Assembly (NCBI RefSeq): GCF_963974425.1
Contig: NZ_CAXBCK010000017.1
Coordinates: 1 to 64,000 of the forward strand
DNA from: Marixanthomonas sp963974425
GTDB lineage: Bacteria; Bacteroidota; Bacteroidia; Flavobacteriales; Flavobacteriaceae
Length of the DNA: 64,000 bases
Direction of reading: 5' to 3'
Numbering within the stretch: the stretch's first letter is position 1; each line of letters starts with the position of its first letter. A program made the position numbers and the translations under genes. Under the pieces are notes generated by a model that saw only the letters and a program-made list of their open reading frames with translations, was not told where the DNA came from and ran no database searches. This document shows positions 17,980-25,226 of this stretch, one piece after another.

Positions 17980-17996
17980 ACTTTGAAAAACAAAGT
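17980..17996 (-). promoter_or_regulatory. Operator-like palindrome before the membrane-protein/regulator operon
   Basis: ACTTTG-AAAAA-CAAAGT is the same 6-5-6 palindrome as at 17037. On the minus strand it contains TACTTTG, close to the -7 consensus, ten bases before the ATG at 17970. It probably serves autoregulation of the operon. Confidence 0.6.
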
Positions 17997-18050
17997 AAGT
18001 GTAATTTTCTGATATATAAAAACCAAATGTTTGTTAAAACGGAGGAAAAT

Positions 18051-18117
18051 AGGAAAAACCCTATGTAAAAAACAGGAAAAACCCCCTTGAAAATTAAAAC
18101 AAATCCTCGCATCTTTA
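18051..18117 (+). promoter_or_regulatory. Promoter 1 of the twin sRNA units with two upstream boxes
   Basis: AGGAAAAACCC occurs at 18051-18061 (inside ATAGG-AAAAAC-CCTAT) and again at 18074-18084, 23 bases apart. TTG at 18087-18089 and CATCTTTA at 18110-18117 are spaced N20, matching the Bacteroidota -33/-7 arrangement except for C at the first -7 position. The first box starts exactly 36 bases before TTG, as in promoter 2. Confidence 0.6.
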
Positions 18118-18123
18118 CTTTAT

Positions 18124-18202
18124 AATTAATCAATGCTAAATTAATTGGGGAGTTAATAAAGCGATTATATAAAAGGACCACTTTTTTGAGTGGTTTTTTT
18201 TT
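18124..18202 (+). ncRNA. Candidate small RNA 1 of a tandem pair
   Basis: A transcription unit of about 79 bases lies between promoter 1 and an intrinsic terminator and holds no reading frame. Its 27-base core at 18141-18167 (TTAATTGGGGAG, then TTAATAAAGCGATTA) is repeated with one inserted base in unit 2. Within the core ATTAA and TTAAT can pair and expose GGGGAG in a loop. The terminator sequence differs from that of unit 2 while the core does not, so selection on the core RNA is inferred. I cannot test it against Rfam; the flavobacterial Flavo-1 motif is one known class that should be compared. Confidence 0.6.
18177..18202 (+). terminator. Intrinsic terminator of sRNA unit 1
   Basis: ACCACT (18177-18182) pairs with AGTGGT (18189-18194) around a TTTTTG loop and is followed by a T-run to 18202. 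Confidence 0.8.
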
Positions 18203-18221
18203 ATTGCACTTTTTTAAATAC

Positions 18222-18288
18222 AGGAAAAACCCTCTATTAAATAGGTGTTTTTACCTATTGTTTGAAGCGTCAATTCATGCCATCTTTG
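18222..18288 (+). promoter_or_regulatory. Promoter 2 of the twin sRNA units with upstream box
   Basis: AGGAAAAACCC is at 18222-18232, TTG at 18258-18260 and CATCTTTG at 18281-18288 (N20 spacing). The distance from box start to TTG is again 36. Instead of a second box there is an inverted repeat AATAGGT-N6-ACCTATT at 18240-18259, 21 bases after the first box and touching TTG. Confidence 0.6.
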
Positions 18289-18294
18289 TGATAG

Positions 18295-18364
18295 CTTAAT
18301 TAATTGGGGAGTTAATAATAGCGATTACAAGGGCTGCCAATTTATATTGACAGCCTTTTTTTTT
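18295..18364 (+). ncRNA. Candidate small RNA 2 of a tandem pair
   Basis: A unit of about 70 bases with no coding capacity, starting after the CATCTTTG -7 element and ending at a strong terminator. Its core at 18300-18327 (TTAATTGGGGAG, then TTAATAATAGCGATTA) differs from unit 1 by a single inserted base, while the sequences before and after the core diverge. The arrangement of box, -33, -7, core and terminator is the same as in unit 1, so this is a tandem duplication kept under constraint. Function unknown. Confidence 0.6.
18332..18364 (+). terminator. Intrinsic terminator of sRNA unit 2
   Basis: GGCTG-C-CAAT (18332-18341) pairs with ATTG-A-CAGCC (18346-18355) around TTAT, with one internal mismatch, followed by nine T's. 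Confidence 0.85.
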
Positions 18365-18413
18365 ATTTAGAAACTTATAGTTTATTTTTAGCCAAATAAT
18401 ATAGTTTAAAAAG

Positions 18414-18443
18414 AAAACCTGCTTGAAAAAGGCAGGTTTTTTT
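18414..18443 (+). terminator. Third, orphan intrinsic terminator
   Basis: AAAACCTGC and GCAGGTTTT form a stem around TTGAAAAAG, followed by T's to 18443. No gene on the plus strand ends just before it. It may back up sRNA unit 2 or end a further short transcript from 18365 on; I see no good promoter for such a transcript. Confidence 0.65.
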
Positions 18444-18475
18444 AGTGTATAATTGATGTTTAAAACCTCCGAGAT

Positions 18476-18506
18476 TTGCCTCAAAATATAGAATATTTTA
18501 TCTTCA
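18476..18506 (+). promoter_or_regulatory. Promoter of the DUF1801 gene
   Basis: TTG at 18476-18478 and TATCTTCA at 18499-18506 are spaced N20 and lie about 40 bases before the ATG at 18547. The -7 element departs from TAnnTTTG at two positions. Confidence 0.5.
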
Positions 18507-18546
18507 TAATGCCTTATAGGGTTGCCCGAGCTAATTGACATAAAAT

Positions 18547-18909
18547 ATGAAGCCTGCCGAAAAATATATATTGGATAAACCGGAGCCTTTCCGTGCTATA
18601 CTTCTATACTTGCAAGCACTTATAGAGCGCGAAATAAGTGAAGTGAAATTGCTGTATAAATGGCATCTTCCCTTTTTTTATTTAGAAGGAAAACAGCCTT
18701 TTTGTTATCTTAATCAAACAAAAGGATATGTAGATTTAGTTTTTTGGCACGGAACTCATTTGACAAAGCACACAGAAAAGCTAGTTTCTGATGGGAGAAA
18801 GCATATGAAATCATTGCGCTATTATACCTTGGAGGAAATCGATGAGAATATCATTGTAAAAATTTTACAAGAAGCATACTCTGTAAAAGGTAAAAAATAT
18901 TACAAGTGA
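18547..18909 (+). CDS. DUF1801 domain protein
   Basis: A 120-residue soluble protein of the DUF1801 (YdhG-like) family: N-terminal helix pair (EPFRAILLYLQALIERE), KWHLPFFYLEGKQPFCYL, then VDLVFWHGTHL and a C-terminal helix. Function unknown for the family. Its end overlaps the convergent kdsA gene by ten bases. It carries its own promoter downstream of the sRNA units. Confidence 0.85.
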   Translation: MKPAEKYILDKPEPFRAILLYLQALIEREISEVKLLYKWHLPFFYLEGKQPFCYLNQTKGYVDLVFWHGTHLTKHTEKLVSDGRKHMKSLRYYTLEEIDENIIVKILQEAYSVKGKKYYK

Positions 18910-19727
18910 TTGATTGTTTTACGAATCGCAACTAAATCAGTTAATAATTTTTCTAATTTTGCCAAATCAAGCATATTAGCTCCATCACTTTTGGCATTGG
19001 CAGGATCGAAGTGGGTTTCAATAAATAGGCCATCTACTCCTGTTGCGATTCCAGCTCTAGCAATAGTACTTATCATTTCTGGACGACCTCCAGTAACACC
19101 TACACTTTGATTGGGCTGTTGTAAGCTGTGGGTAACGTCTAGAACAGTAGAAGCATATTGTTTCATAGTTGGAATGCCTCTAAAATCTACCACCATATCT
19201 TGATAGCCAAACATCGTTCCACGATCTGTAATCATAACTTTGTTATTTCCGCTATCAGTAACTTTTTTTGCTGCGTGTTGCATACTTTCAGGACTCATAA
19301 ACTGCCCTTTTTTCAAGTTGACTACCTTTCCTGTTTTGGCAGCCGCAACGACTAAATCGGTTTGACGCACTAAAAATGCTGGTATTTGTAATACATCAAC
19401 AAATTCTGCAGCCATAGCAGCATCGTTATTTTCGTGTATATCAGTAACGGTAGGGAGATCAAAAGTTTCTGAAACTTTCCGAAGGATTTTCAATGCTTTT
19501 TCATCACCAATTCCAGTAAAACTATCAATTCTACTTCTGTTTGCTTTTTTAAAACTGCCTTTAAAAATATATGGGATTTCAAGCTCATCAGTTATTGAAC
19601 CAACCTTTTCGGCAATACGCATTGCCATATCTTCTCCTTCAATAGCGCAAGGTCCTGCTAGAAGGAAGAAGTTGTTGGAGTTGGTGTGTTTTAGTCTTGG
19701 GATTTCGTTAAGATTCATAGCTTTCAT
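18900..19727 (-). CDS. kdsA: 3-deoxy-8-phosphooctulonate synthase
   Basis: A 275-residue cytoplasmic TIM-barrel enzyme that condenses phosphoenolpyruvate with arabinose 5-phosphate to Kdo-8-phosphate for lipopolysaccharide. Landmarks: LLAGPCAIEGED (about 22-33), FKGSFKKANRSRIDSF, VTDIHE, QIPAFLVRQTDL, NLKKGQFMSP, TDRGTMFGYQ, DVTHSLQQPN and GLFIETHFDP. Length matches the family (about 275-285). The GPCAIE Cys resembles the metal ligand seen in metal-dependent forms; the metal type was not tested further. An alternative start three codons in (MNLNEI) is possible. Monocistronic and convergent with DUF1801. Confidence 0.96.
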   Translation of the reverse strand: MKAMNLNEIPRLKHTNSNNFFLLAGPCAIEGEDMAMRIAEKVGSITDELEIPYIFKGSFKKANRSRIDSFTGIGDEKALKILRKVSETFDLPTVTDIHENNDAAMAAEFVDVLQIPAFLVRQTDLVVAAAKTGKVVNLKKGQFMSPESMQHAAKKVTDSGNNKVMITDRGTMFGYQDMVVDFRGIPTMKQYASTVLDVTHSLQQPNQSVGVTGGRPEMISTIARAGIATGVDGLFIETHFDPANAKSDGANMLDLAKLEKLLTDLVAIRKTINHL

Positions 19728-19866
19728 TTGTTATGCAAAGATATGAAATATAGATTTTAAGAATCAATCTCATTACTTACTAATTCAGAAATTTATATGA
19801 TAAAACTATAATTAATTTCATAAAAATATAACATTAATTATAGTGTGATATTCCATTAATAAACAG

Positions 19867-19874
19867 TACTTTTG
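19867..19874 (+). promoter_or_regulatory. -7 element TACTTTTG before typA
   Basis: TACTTTTG matches TAnnTTTG and lies 24 bases before the ATG at 19898. There is no TTG at the expected distance upstream. Confidence 0.4.
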
Positions 19875-19897
19875 CACGCCTAAAAATTGGTAACATT

Positions 19898-21694
19898 ATG
19901 ACAATTAAAAACATCGCCATTATTGCCCACGTTGACCACGGTAAAACCACCTTGGTAGATAAGATTATGCACCACTGTAGTTTGTTTCGTGAAAACGAAC
20001 AAACCGGGGAGCTAATTTTGGATAATAATGATTTGGAACGTGAGCGTGGTATTACCATTACGTCTAAAAACGTTTCGGTTACATATAAAGACACAAAGAT
20101 TAATATTATCGATACTCCAGGTCACGCCGATTTTGGTGGTGAAGTAGAGCGAGTATTAAATATGGCCGATGGGGTTTTATTATTAGTCGATGCCTTTGAA
20201 GGGCCGATGCCACAAACACGCTTTGTGTTGCAGAAAGCAATCTCACTAGGTTTAAAGCCATGTGTTGTTGTAAACAAAGTAGATAAAGACAACTGTACTC
20301 CAGATGAGGTACATGAAGCTGTTTTCGATTTAATGTTCGAACTTGGTGCTGAAGAATGGCAACTTGACTTTCCAACTGTATATGGTTCAGCTAAAAATAA
20401 CTGGATGAGTGACGATTGGCAAAAGCCAACCGACTCTATCGAGCCAGCTTTAGATATGGTATTAGAGCATGTTCCTTCTCCTAAAATTGAAGAAGGTACA
20501 ACTCAATTATTGATTACTTCATTAGATTATTCTTCCTTTACCGGGCGTATTGCTATTGGTCGTTTACAGCGTGGTACATTGAAAGAAAATATGCAAGTTA
20601 CTTTGGTAAAACGTGATGGCACCAAAGTGAAATCTAGAATTAAAGAATTACATACGTTTGAAGGCTTAGGCCGTATAAAAGTTGACGAAGTTCAGGCAGG
20701 TGATATTTGTGCCTTGGTTGGCCTTGAAGGATTTGAAATTGGTGATACCGTTGCCGATCTTGAAAATCCAGAAGCATTAAAAACCATCGCTATTGATGAA
20801 CCAACAATGAGTATGTTGTTTACTATTAACGATTCTCCTTTCTTCGGAAAAGATGGAAAGTTTGTTACTTCTCGTCACGTAAGAGAACGTTTGGAGCGCG
20901 AATTAGAGAAAAATTTAGCGTTGCGTGTAAACTCAACAGATAGTGCCGATAAGTTTTTGGTATTTGGTCGTGGGGTATTACACCTTTCAGTATTAATTGA
21001 AACCATGCGTCGTGAAGGATACGAACTTCAAATTGGACAACCACAGGTAATCATCAAAGAAATTGATGGGAAAAAATGTGAGCCAGTTGAAGAATTAACA
21101 ATCGATCTTCCTGAAACCGTAAGCGGTAAAGCTATCGAAATGGTAACTTTACGTAAAGGTGAAATGTTAAGTATGGAAGCCAAAGGTGAACGTATGGTAT
21201 GTAAATTCAATATTCCTTCAAGAGGAATTATTGGTTTGCGTAACCAATTATTAACTGCAACAGCAGGTGAAGCTATTATGACGCACCGTTTCTTAGAATA
21301 CCAACCCTTAAAAGGAGGTATTCCTGAAAGACAAAACGGTAGTTTAGTTTCTATGGAAAAAGGAAAAGCAATCCCTTATTCTATCGATAAATTACAAGAT
21401 CGTGGTCGCTTTTTTGTGGATCCGGGAGAAGATATTTACGAAGGTCAAGTTATTGGAGAAAACTCTCGTCAAGACGATATGACAGTGAACATTACAAAAA
21501 CTAAGAAACTAAGTAACGTACGTTCTTCTGGTGCAGATGATAAAGCCAAAATTGTACCGGCTATTAAATTCTCATTAGAAGAAGCGTTGGAATATATTCA
21601 GAAAGATGAATACGTTGAGGTTACACCAAACCACCTTCGTCTTAGAAAAGTATATTTAAAAGAAGTGGATAGAAAAAGAAATAAGATAATGTAA
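19898..21694 (+). CDS. typA: Ribosome-associated GTPase TypA/BipA
   Basis: A 598-residue translational GTPase. G motifs: AHVDHGKTT (G1, about 10-18), ERERGITITSKN (G2 region), DTPGHADFGGEVER (G3), NKVDKDN (G4) and GSAKNNW (G5), followed by EF-Tu-like domain II, EF-G-like domains and the TypA-specific C-terminal domain with SRGIIGLRNQLLT and KGGIPERQNGSLVSM. It acts in ribosome assembly and low-temperature/stress translation. Length fits TypA (about 600), not EF-G or TetQ-type protection proteins. A terminator follows. Confidence 0.97.
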   Translation: MTIKNIAIIAHVDHGKTTLVDKIMHHCSLFRENEQTGELILDNNDLERERGITITSKNVSVTYKDTKINIIDTPGHADFGGEVERVLNMADGVLLLVDAFEGPMPQTRFVLQKAISLGLKPCVVVNKVDKDNCTPDEVHEAVFDLMFELGAEEWQLDFPTVYGSAKNNWMSDDWQKPTDSIEPALDMVLEHVPSPKIEEGTTQLLITSLDYSSFTGRIAIGRLQRGTLKENMQVTLVKRDGTKVKSRIKELHTFEGLGRIKVDEVQAGDICALVGLEGFEIGDTVADLENPEALKTIAIDEPTMSMLFTINDSPFFGKDGKFVTSRHVRERLERELEKNLALRVNSTDSADKFLVFGRGVLHLSVLIETMRREGYELQIGQPQVIIKEIDGKKCEPVEELTIDLPETVSGKAIEMVTLRKGEMLSMEAKGERMVCKFNIPSRGIIGLRNQLLTATAGEAIMTHRFLEYQPLKGGIPERQNGSLVSMEKGKAIPYSIDKLQDRGRFFVDPGEDIYEGQVIGENSRQDDMTVNITKTKKLSNVRSSGADDKAKIVPAIKFSLEEALEYIQKDEYVEVTPNHLRLRKVYLKEVDRKRNKIM

Positions 21695-21719
21695 TTTATT
21701 TCTGAAATTTTATAGAAAG

Positions 21720-21751
21720 AACCACTGTCATTTTTGATGGTGGTTTTTTTT
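21720..21751 (+). terminator. Intrinsic terminator of typA
   Basis: ACCACTGTC (21721-21729) pairs with GATGGTGGT (21736-21744) through seven standard and two G-U pairs, followed by a T-run. It overlaps the stop codon of the convergent gene at 21750. Confidence 0.75.
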
Positions 21752-23051
21752 ATTGGTGTGATTTTCTTTGGGACATATAATGAATGCTTATACTGTTCAA
21801 TAAAATAAAAATCACAAAAAACGGCACCCAATCGTTATAAAAAGTAAACCGTTTTAAGGTGTGCATTCCCACAGCTACAATAGCTATATTGCTTAAAGTG
21901 ATACACGTTACAAAAGCAATAGCTTTAAATCGGTTGGTATTTGAGACGTTTATTTTACTAATTCCGAAGAGAAATAAAATAACAAATAACAACACGTATT
22001 TTGAGTTTTCAAATCCGTAACTGAAATTTTTAATATACAGCGAAAGCCATTTTTTAAAATTGTCTTTTATTAATGGTGTGGCCATTGCCGTAGTCGTTTC
22101 ATCAACTTTAATTAAGGCATCATCTTCCGAAAGTTCTTTCTCGTATCGCGCTTTCCCGATAGGATAAATTGTACCATTTGCAATTTTTGCAAAATTGGCT
22201 ATATAGTGTGAGATAACATCTTGCCCTTCAGAAATGGCAGCAGCTTCATTAAAGTTATTTTCTTCAATTTCAGCGTAAATAGTATTGAAATAGGCTTTTT
22301 CTTCTTCCGAAGTATAAATAGAAGCATCGTCTTTATCTGCAACATACATCGCAGGCGCTAAAAGATGGATGCCGGTCCAAGGGGTATTGGTAAAATGACC
22401 GTGCACGATTTTATGGTAGGTGCTATCCGTCAGTGAAACCAGAAAGGGCAGTAGTACCAAAACAATAAAATGTAGAATGTGGTTTTTAAACGTTTTTGAT
22501 TTGTAACTTATCCAAAATAGGATTACCAAACCAATAGGTACAAAATACAAAAACTGTTTTCGCGTTAATAGAAGGAGGAACAAGAAGATGAGTGCATAAC
22601 TTAAGTGTTTAGTACGTTCCTTAAAAAAGAATAATAAAAAATGTATAGTTATCAATAAGTACAACGGATAGGCAATTGCTTCTGTAAGTATGTTATTTGC
22701 AATTTTATGGTTGTACACATATGGAATTAATAAAATACCAGTCAATAACAAATACCAAAATGCTTGTAAAGAAATGTGTTTTCGTAGCTGATTGACAAAA
22801 AACCAAACCGATGCCAGACCTAAAAGTAATTGTAGAACCTTTAAAGCTGGTTTGTAATAATCACCAAAAATAGCTTCTACAGCATTTACAAAAAGAGGAT
22901 ACATTGGCGTTCGGTTAAACCAAATATCAATATAACCTAAGGAGTCGGGTTGTAATGCAATGGGAGTAGTTAATACAAGAATGGCAACCACACAAAATAG
23001 GGTGCTCACACAAAGTTTAAAGTGCTTCTCAAAAAAAGTAAACAACGCCAT
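21750..23051 (-). CDS. Multispanning membrane protein, glycosyltransferase-like
   Basis: Starting at the ATG at 23051 gives 433 residues (MALFTFFEKHF); a longer frame upstream runs into the promoter of the divergent gene. About ten hydrophobic segments are separated by short loops, with an early luminal motif QPDSLGYIDIWFNRTPMYPLF and a large external loop (about 225-330). An acidic motif after the first segment is typical of GT-C type lipid-linked glycosyltransferases, so a role in polysaccharide assembly or protein glycosylation is plausible but not proven. It borders the polysaccharide locus. Confidence 0.6.
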   Translation of the reverse strand: MALFTFFEKHFKLCVSTLFCVVAILVLTTPIALQPDSLGYIDIWFNRTPMYPLFVNAVEAIFGDYYKPALKVLQLLLGLASVWFFVNQLRKHISLQAFWYLLLTGILLIPYVYNHKIANNILTEAIAYPLYLLITIHFLLFFFKERTKHLSYALIFLFLLLLTRKQFLYFVPIGLVILFWISYKSKTFKNHILHFIVLVLLPFLVSLTDSTYHKIVHGHFTNTPWTGIHLLAPAMYVADKDDASIYTSEEEKAYFNTIYAEIEENNFNEAAAISEGQDVISHYIANFAKIANGTIYPIGKARYEKELSEDDALIKVDETTTAMATPLIKDNFKKWLSLYIKNFSYGFENSKYVLLFVILFLFGISKINVSNTNRFKAIAFVTCITLSNIAIVAVGMHTLKRFTFYNDWVPFFVIFILLNSISIHYMSQRKSHQ

Positions 23052-23073
23052 ATAGTATATACTTGTAAAACCG

Positions 23074-23103
23074 TTGCTAAAAGTAAAAATAATTTTAGTT
23101 TTA
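23074..23103 (+). promoter_or_regulatory. Promoter-like sequence at the head of the polysaccharide operon
   Basis: TTG at 23074-23076 and TAGTTTTA at 23096-23103 have N19 spacing. If active, transcription starts near 23110, after the TTG at 23074 that could otherwise be read as a start codon, favouring the later start at 23128. Confidence 0.4.
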
Positions 23104-23127
23104 CATGGCGTAACCAATATTAGTTTC

Positions 23128-24129
23128 TTGAATACACCGAAAAATAAAAACAAACCTGAATTTCAGGTGCAAAAATATACTGCTTCGCATAAAGCGGAAT
23201 GGAACGATTTTATCGCTTCGGCAAAAAACGCCACTTTTTTATTTGACCGTAATTTTATGGAGTACCATAGTGATCGGTTTGAAGATTTTTCATTGATGGT
23301 GTATAAAGATGAAAAGCTCTACGCTGTTTTACCGGCTAATAAAAAGGGAGATACGGTTATTTCGCATCAAGGATTGACCTACGGAAGTTTTGTGCTTCAG
23401 GAAAAAGGGAAACTATTGGCTGCTTTTGAAGCATTTAAAGCAACACTCGAGTTTTTATATGCTGAAGGAATTAAAACTATGGATATTCGTATCATCCCGA
23501 CATTTTACAATACACTTCCGGCAGATGAATTATCGTACTTTCTTTTTAAAGCAAATGCAACTTTGGTGAAACGTGATGTATTGATGGTAATCGATTATGC
23601 AAATAAATTACGATTTCAGAAAAACAGAAGAGAAGGTATTAATAAAGCGGTTAGAAATGGATTAACCGTACAGATAGATGATAATTACGAAGGATTTTGG
23701 AATGAAATTTTAATCCCGAACCTACAGAAAAAACACGGAGTGAACCCCGTTCATACACTCGAAGAAATTAAATTATTGGCTTCCCGTTTTCCGAAGAATA
23801 TCAAACAAGTAAATGTTTATAAAGACAAAAGAATTGTCGCTGGGACAACGGTTTTCTTGACAAAGACAACTATTCACCCGCAATATGTTTCCGGGAATGT
23901 AGATAAAAACACCTACGGAAGTTTAGATTTAGCGTACGATTTTATTATTAATCAGTTTCAAACTGATAAGCGGTATTTTGACTTTAATATTTCAAGCGAA
24001 GAAAACGGTAAACATTTAAACCAAGGGCTTATTTTTTGGAAAGAAAGCTGTGGCGCACGTACGTTTACTGCAGATAATTACGTTGTAGAGACTGCTGCGT
24101 ATAAAACTTTAGACCTATCATTGATATGA
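23128..24129 (+). CDS. FemAB/GNAT-like acyltransferase
   Basis: I take the TTG at 23128 as start (333 residues); an in-frame TTG at 23074 lies within a promoter-like sequence. The protein has two GNAT-like halves: N-terminal AEWNDFIASAKNATFLFDRNFMEYH and C-terminal HPQYVSGN, GSLDLAYDFIINQ, YFDFNISSE. It resembles FemAB-type/GNAT acyltransferases found beside nucleotide-sugar aminotransferases. It overlaps the FdtB-like gene by four bases (ATGA), so it probably acylates the amino sugar made by that enzyme; that is inference from context. Confidence 0.65.
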   Translation: MNTPKNKNKPEFQVQKYTASHKAEWNDFIASAKNATFLFDRNFMEYHSDRFEDFSLMVYKDEKLYAVLPANKKGDTVISHQGLTYGSFVLQEKGKLLAAFEAFKATLEFLYAEGIKTMDIRIIPTFYNTLPADELSYFLFKANATLVKRDVLMVIDYANKLRFQKNRREGINKAVRNGLTVQIDDNYEGFWNEILIPNLQKKHGVNPVHTLEEIKLLASRFPKNIKQVNVYKDKRIVAGTTVFLTKTTIHPQYVSGNVDKNTYGSLDLAYDFIINQFQTDKRYFDFNISSEENGKHLNQGLIFWKESCGARTFTADNYVVETAAYKTLDLSLI

Positions 24130-25226
24130 TTCCATTTTTAAACTTACATAAAATCAATGCCCGTTTTGAAGCCGAATTTCAGTTGCGGTTTAAAGCATTT
24201 TTAGATTCTGGTTATTATATTTTAGGGAATAATGTCAGTTCTTTTGAAACCAGCTTTGCTGAATATTGCGAAACCAAACATTGTATTGGGGTTGCAAACG
24301 GACTAGAAGCTTTGCGGCTGATATTAGAAGGCTATAGAGTATTAGGAAAACTAAAAGAAGGCGATGAAGTTCTGGTAGCTTCAAATACCTATATCGCTAC
24401 CATTTTAGCCATTAAACAAGCTGGAATGACTCCAGTTTTGGTTGAAGCCGAGCTAGACACTTATAATTTCAATAGTAAAACGTTGGAAAAAAGTATTTCT
24501 GAAAAAACAAAAGCCATCATGCCCGTTCATTTATATGGGCAATTGGCACCGATGGCTGATATTTCAAAAGTGGCAAAAGAAAATAATCTATTAGTGATTG
24601 AAGATGCCGCACAAGCGCATGGAGCAAGAGATACAAATGGCAAACTAGCTGGAAATTTGAGTGATGCTGCTGGTTTTAGTTTTTATCCAACAAAAAACTT
24701 AGGTGCTTTGGGTGATGGTGGAGCGGTTACAACAAACGATGATGAATTGGCTGCCGTATTGCGAAAACTTCGCAACTACGGGGCTTCTTCAAAATATGTA
24801 AATGAATTAACTGGCTTTAATTCTCGGTTGGATGAAATACAAGCAACCTTTTTAAATATAAAACTACCCAAACTTGATGCTGATAATGAACGCCGACGCG
24901 GGTTGGCAAGAAAGTATATTTCTGAAATAAATAATAAAAAAATCACTCTTCCAACTTGGGATGACAGTGAAAATCATATTTTTCATTTGTTTGTGGTTCG
25001 GGTAAAAGACCGCACCGATTTTATAGAATACTTAAAGGAAAATAAAATAGGAACATTAATTCATTACCCCATCCCACCGCATCAACAAGAAGCATTACCG
25101 GAGTTTAATGATTTATCATTTCCAGTCACGGAGCAAATTCATAATGAAGTAGTGAGTATTCCAATAAGTCCGGTGATGAGTGATGAAGAGGTAGATGAGG
25201 TTATTTTAGCAATCAATAACTACTAA
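24126..25226 (+). CDS. fdtB: dTDP-3-amino-3,6-dideoxyhexose transaminase (FdtB/QdtB type)
   Basis: A 366-residue PLP enzyme of the DegT/DnrJ/EryC1/StrS family: IPFLNLHKIN at the N-terminus, VANGLEALRLIL, SNTYIATILAIKQAG, MPVHLYGQLA, VIEDAAQAHGA, and the PLP lysine Lys190 in FYPTKNLGALGDGGA. The pattern matches FdtB/QdtB, which aminate dTDP-3-keto-6-deoxyhexose at C3. With the FdtA-like cupin at 32423 it would produce a 3-amino-3,6-dideoxyhexose (Fuc3N or Qui3N). The dTDP-sugar precursor genes (rmlA, rmlB) are not in the window. Specific sugar is not decided by sequence reading. Confidence 0.85.
   Translation: MIPFLNLHKINARFEAEFQLRFKAFLDSGYYILGNNVSSFETSFAEYCETKHCIGVANGLEALRLILEGYRVLGKLKEGDEVLVASNTYIATILAIKQAGMTPVLVEAELDTYNFNSKTLEKSISEKTKAIMPVHLYGQLAPMADISKVAKENNLLVIEDAAQAHGARDTNGKLAGNLSDAAGFSFYPTKNLGALGDGGAVTTNDDELAAVLRKLRNYGASSKYVNELTGFNSRLDEIQATFLNIKLPKLDADNERRRGLARKYISEINNKKITLPTWDDSENHIFHLFVVRVKDRTDFIEYLKENKIGTLIHYPIPPHQQEALPEFNDLSFPVTEQIHNEVVSIPISPVMSDEEVDEVILAINNY

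Noticed and set aside
18296..18541. 81-residue frame on the minus strand across sRNA unit 2 and two terminators
   Set aside because: It crosses two strong hairpin terminators and the T-runs translate as poly-Lys; composition is not protein-like.
19898..21694. Ribosomal-protection tetracycline resistance protein
   Set aside because: Length and the C-terminal IIGLRNQLLT/KGGIPERQNG blocks are those of TypA.
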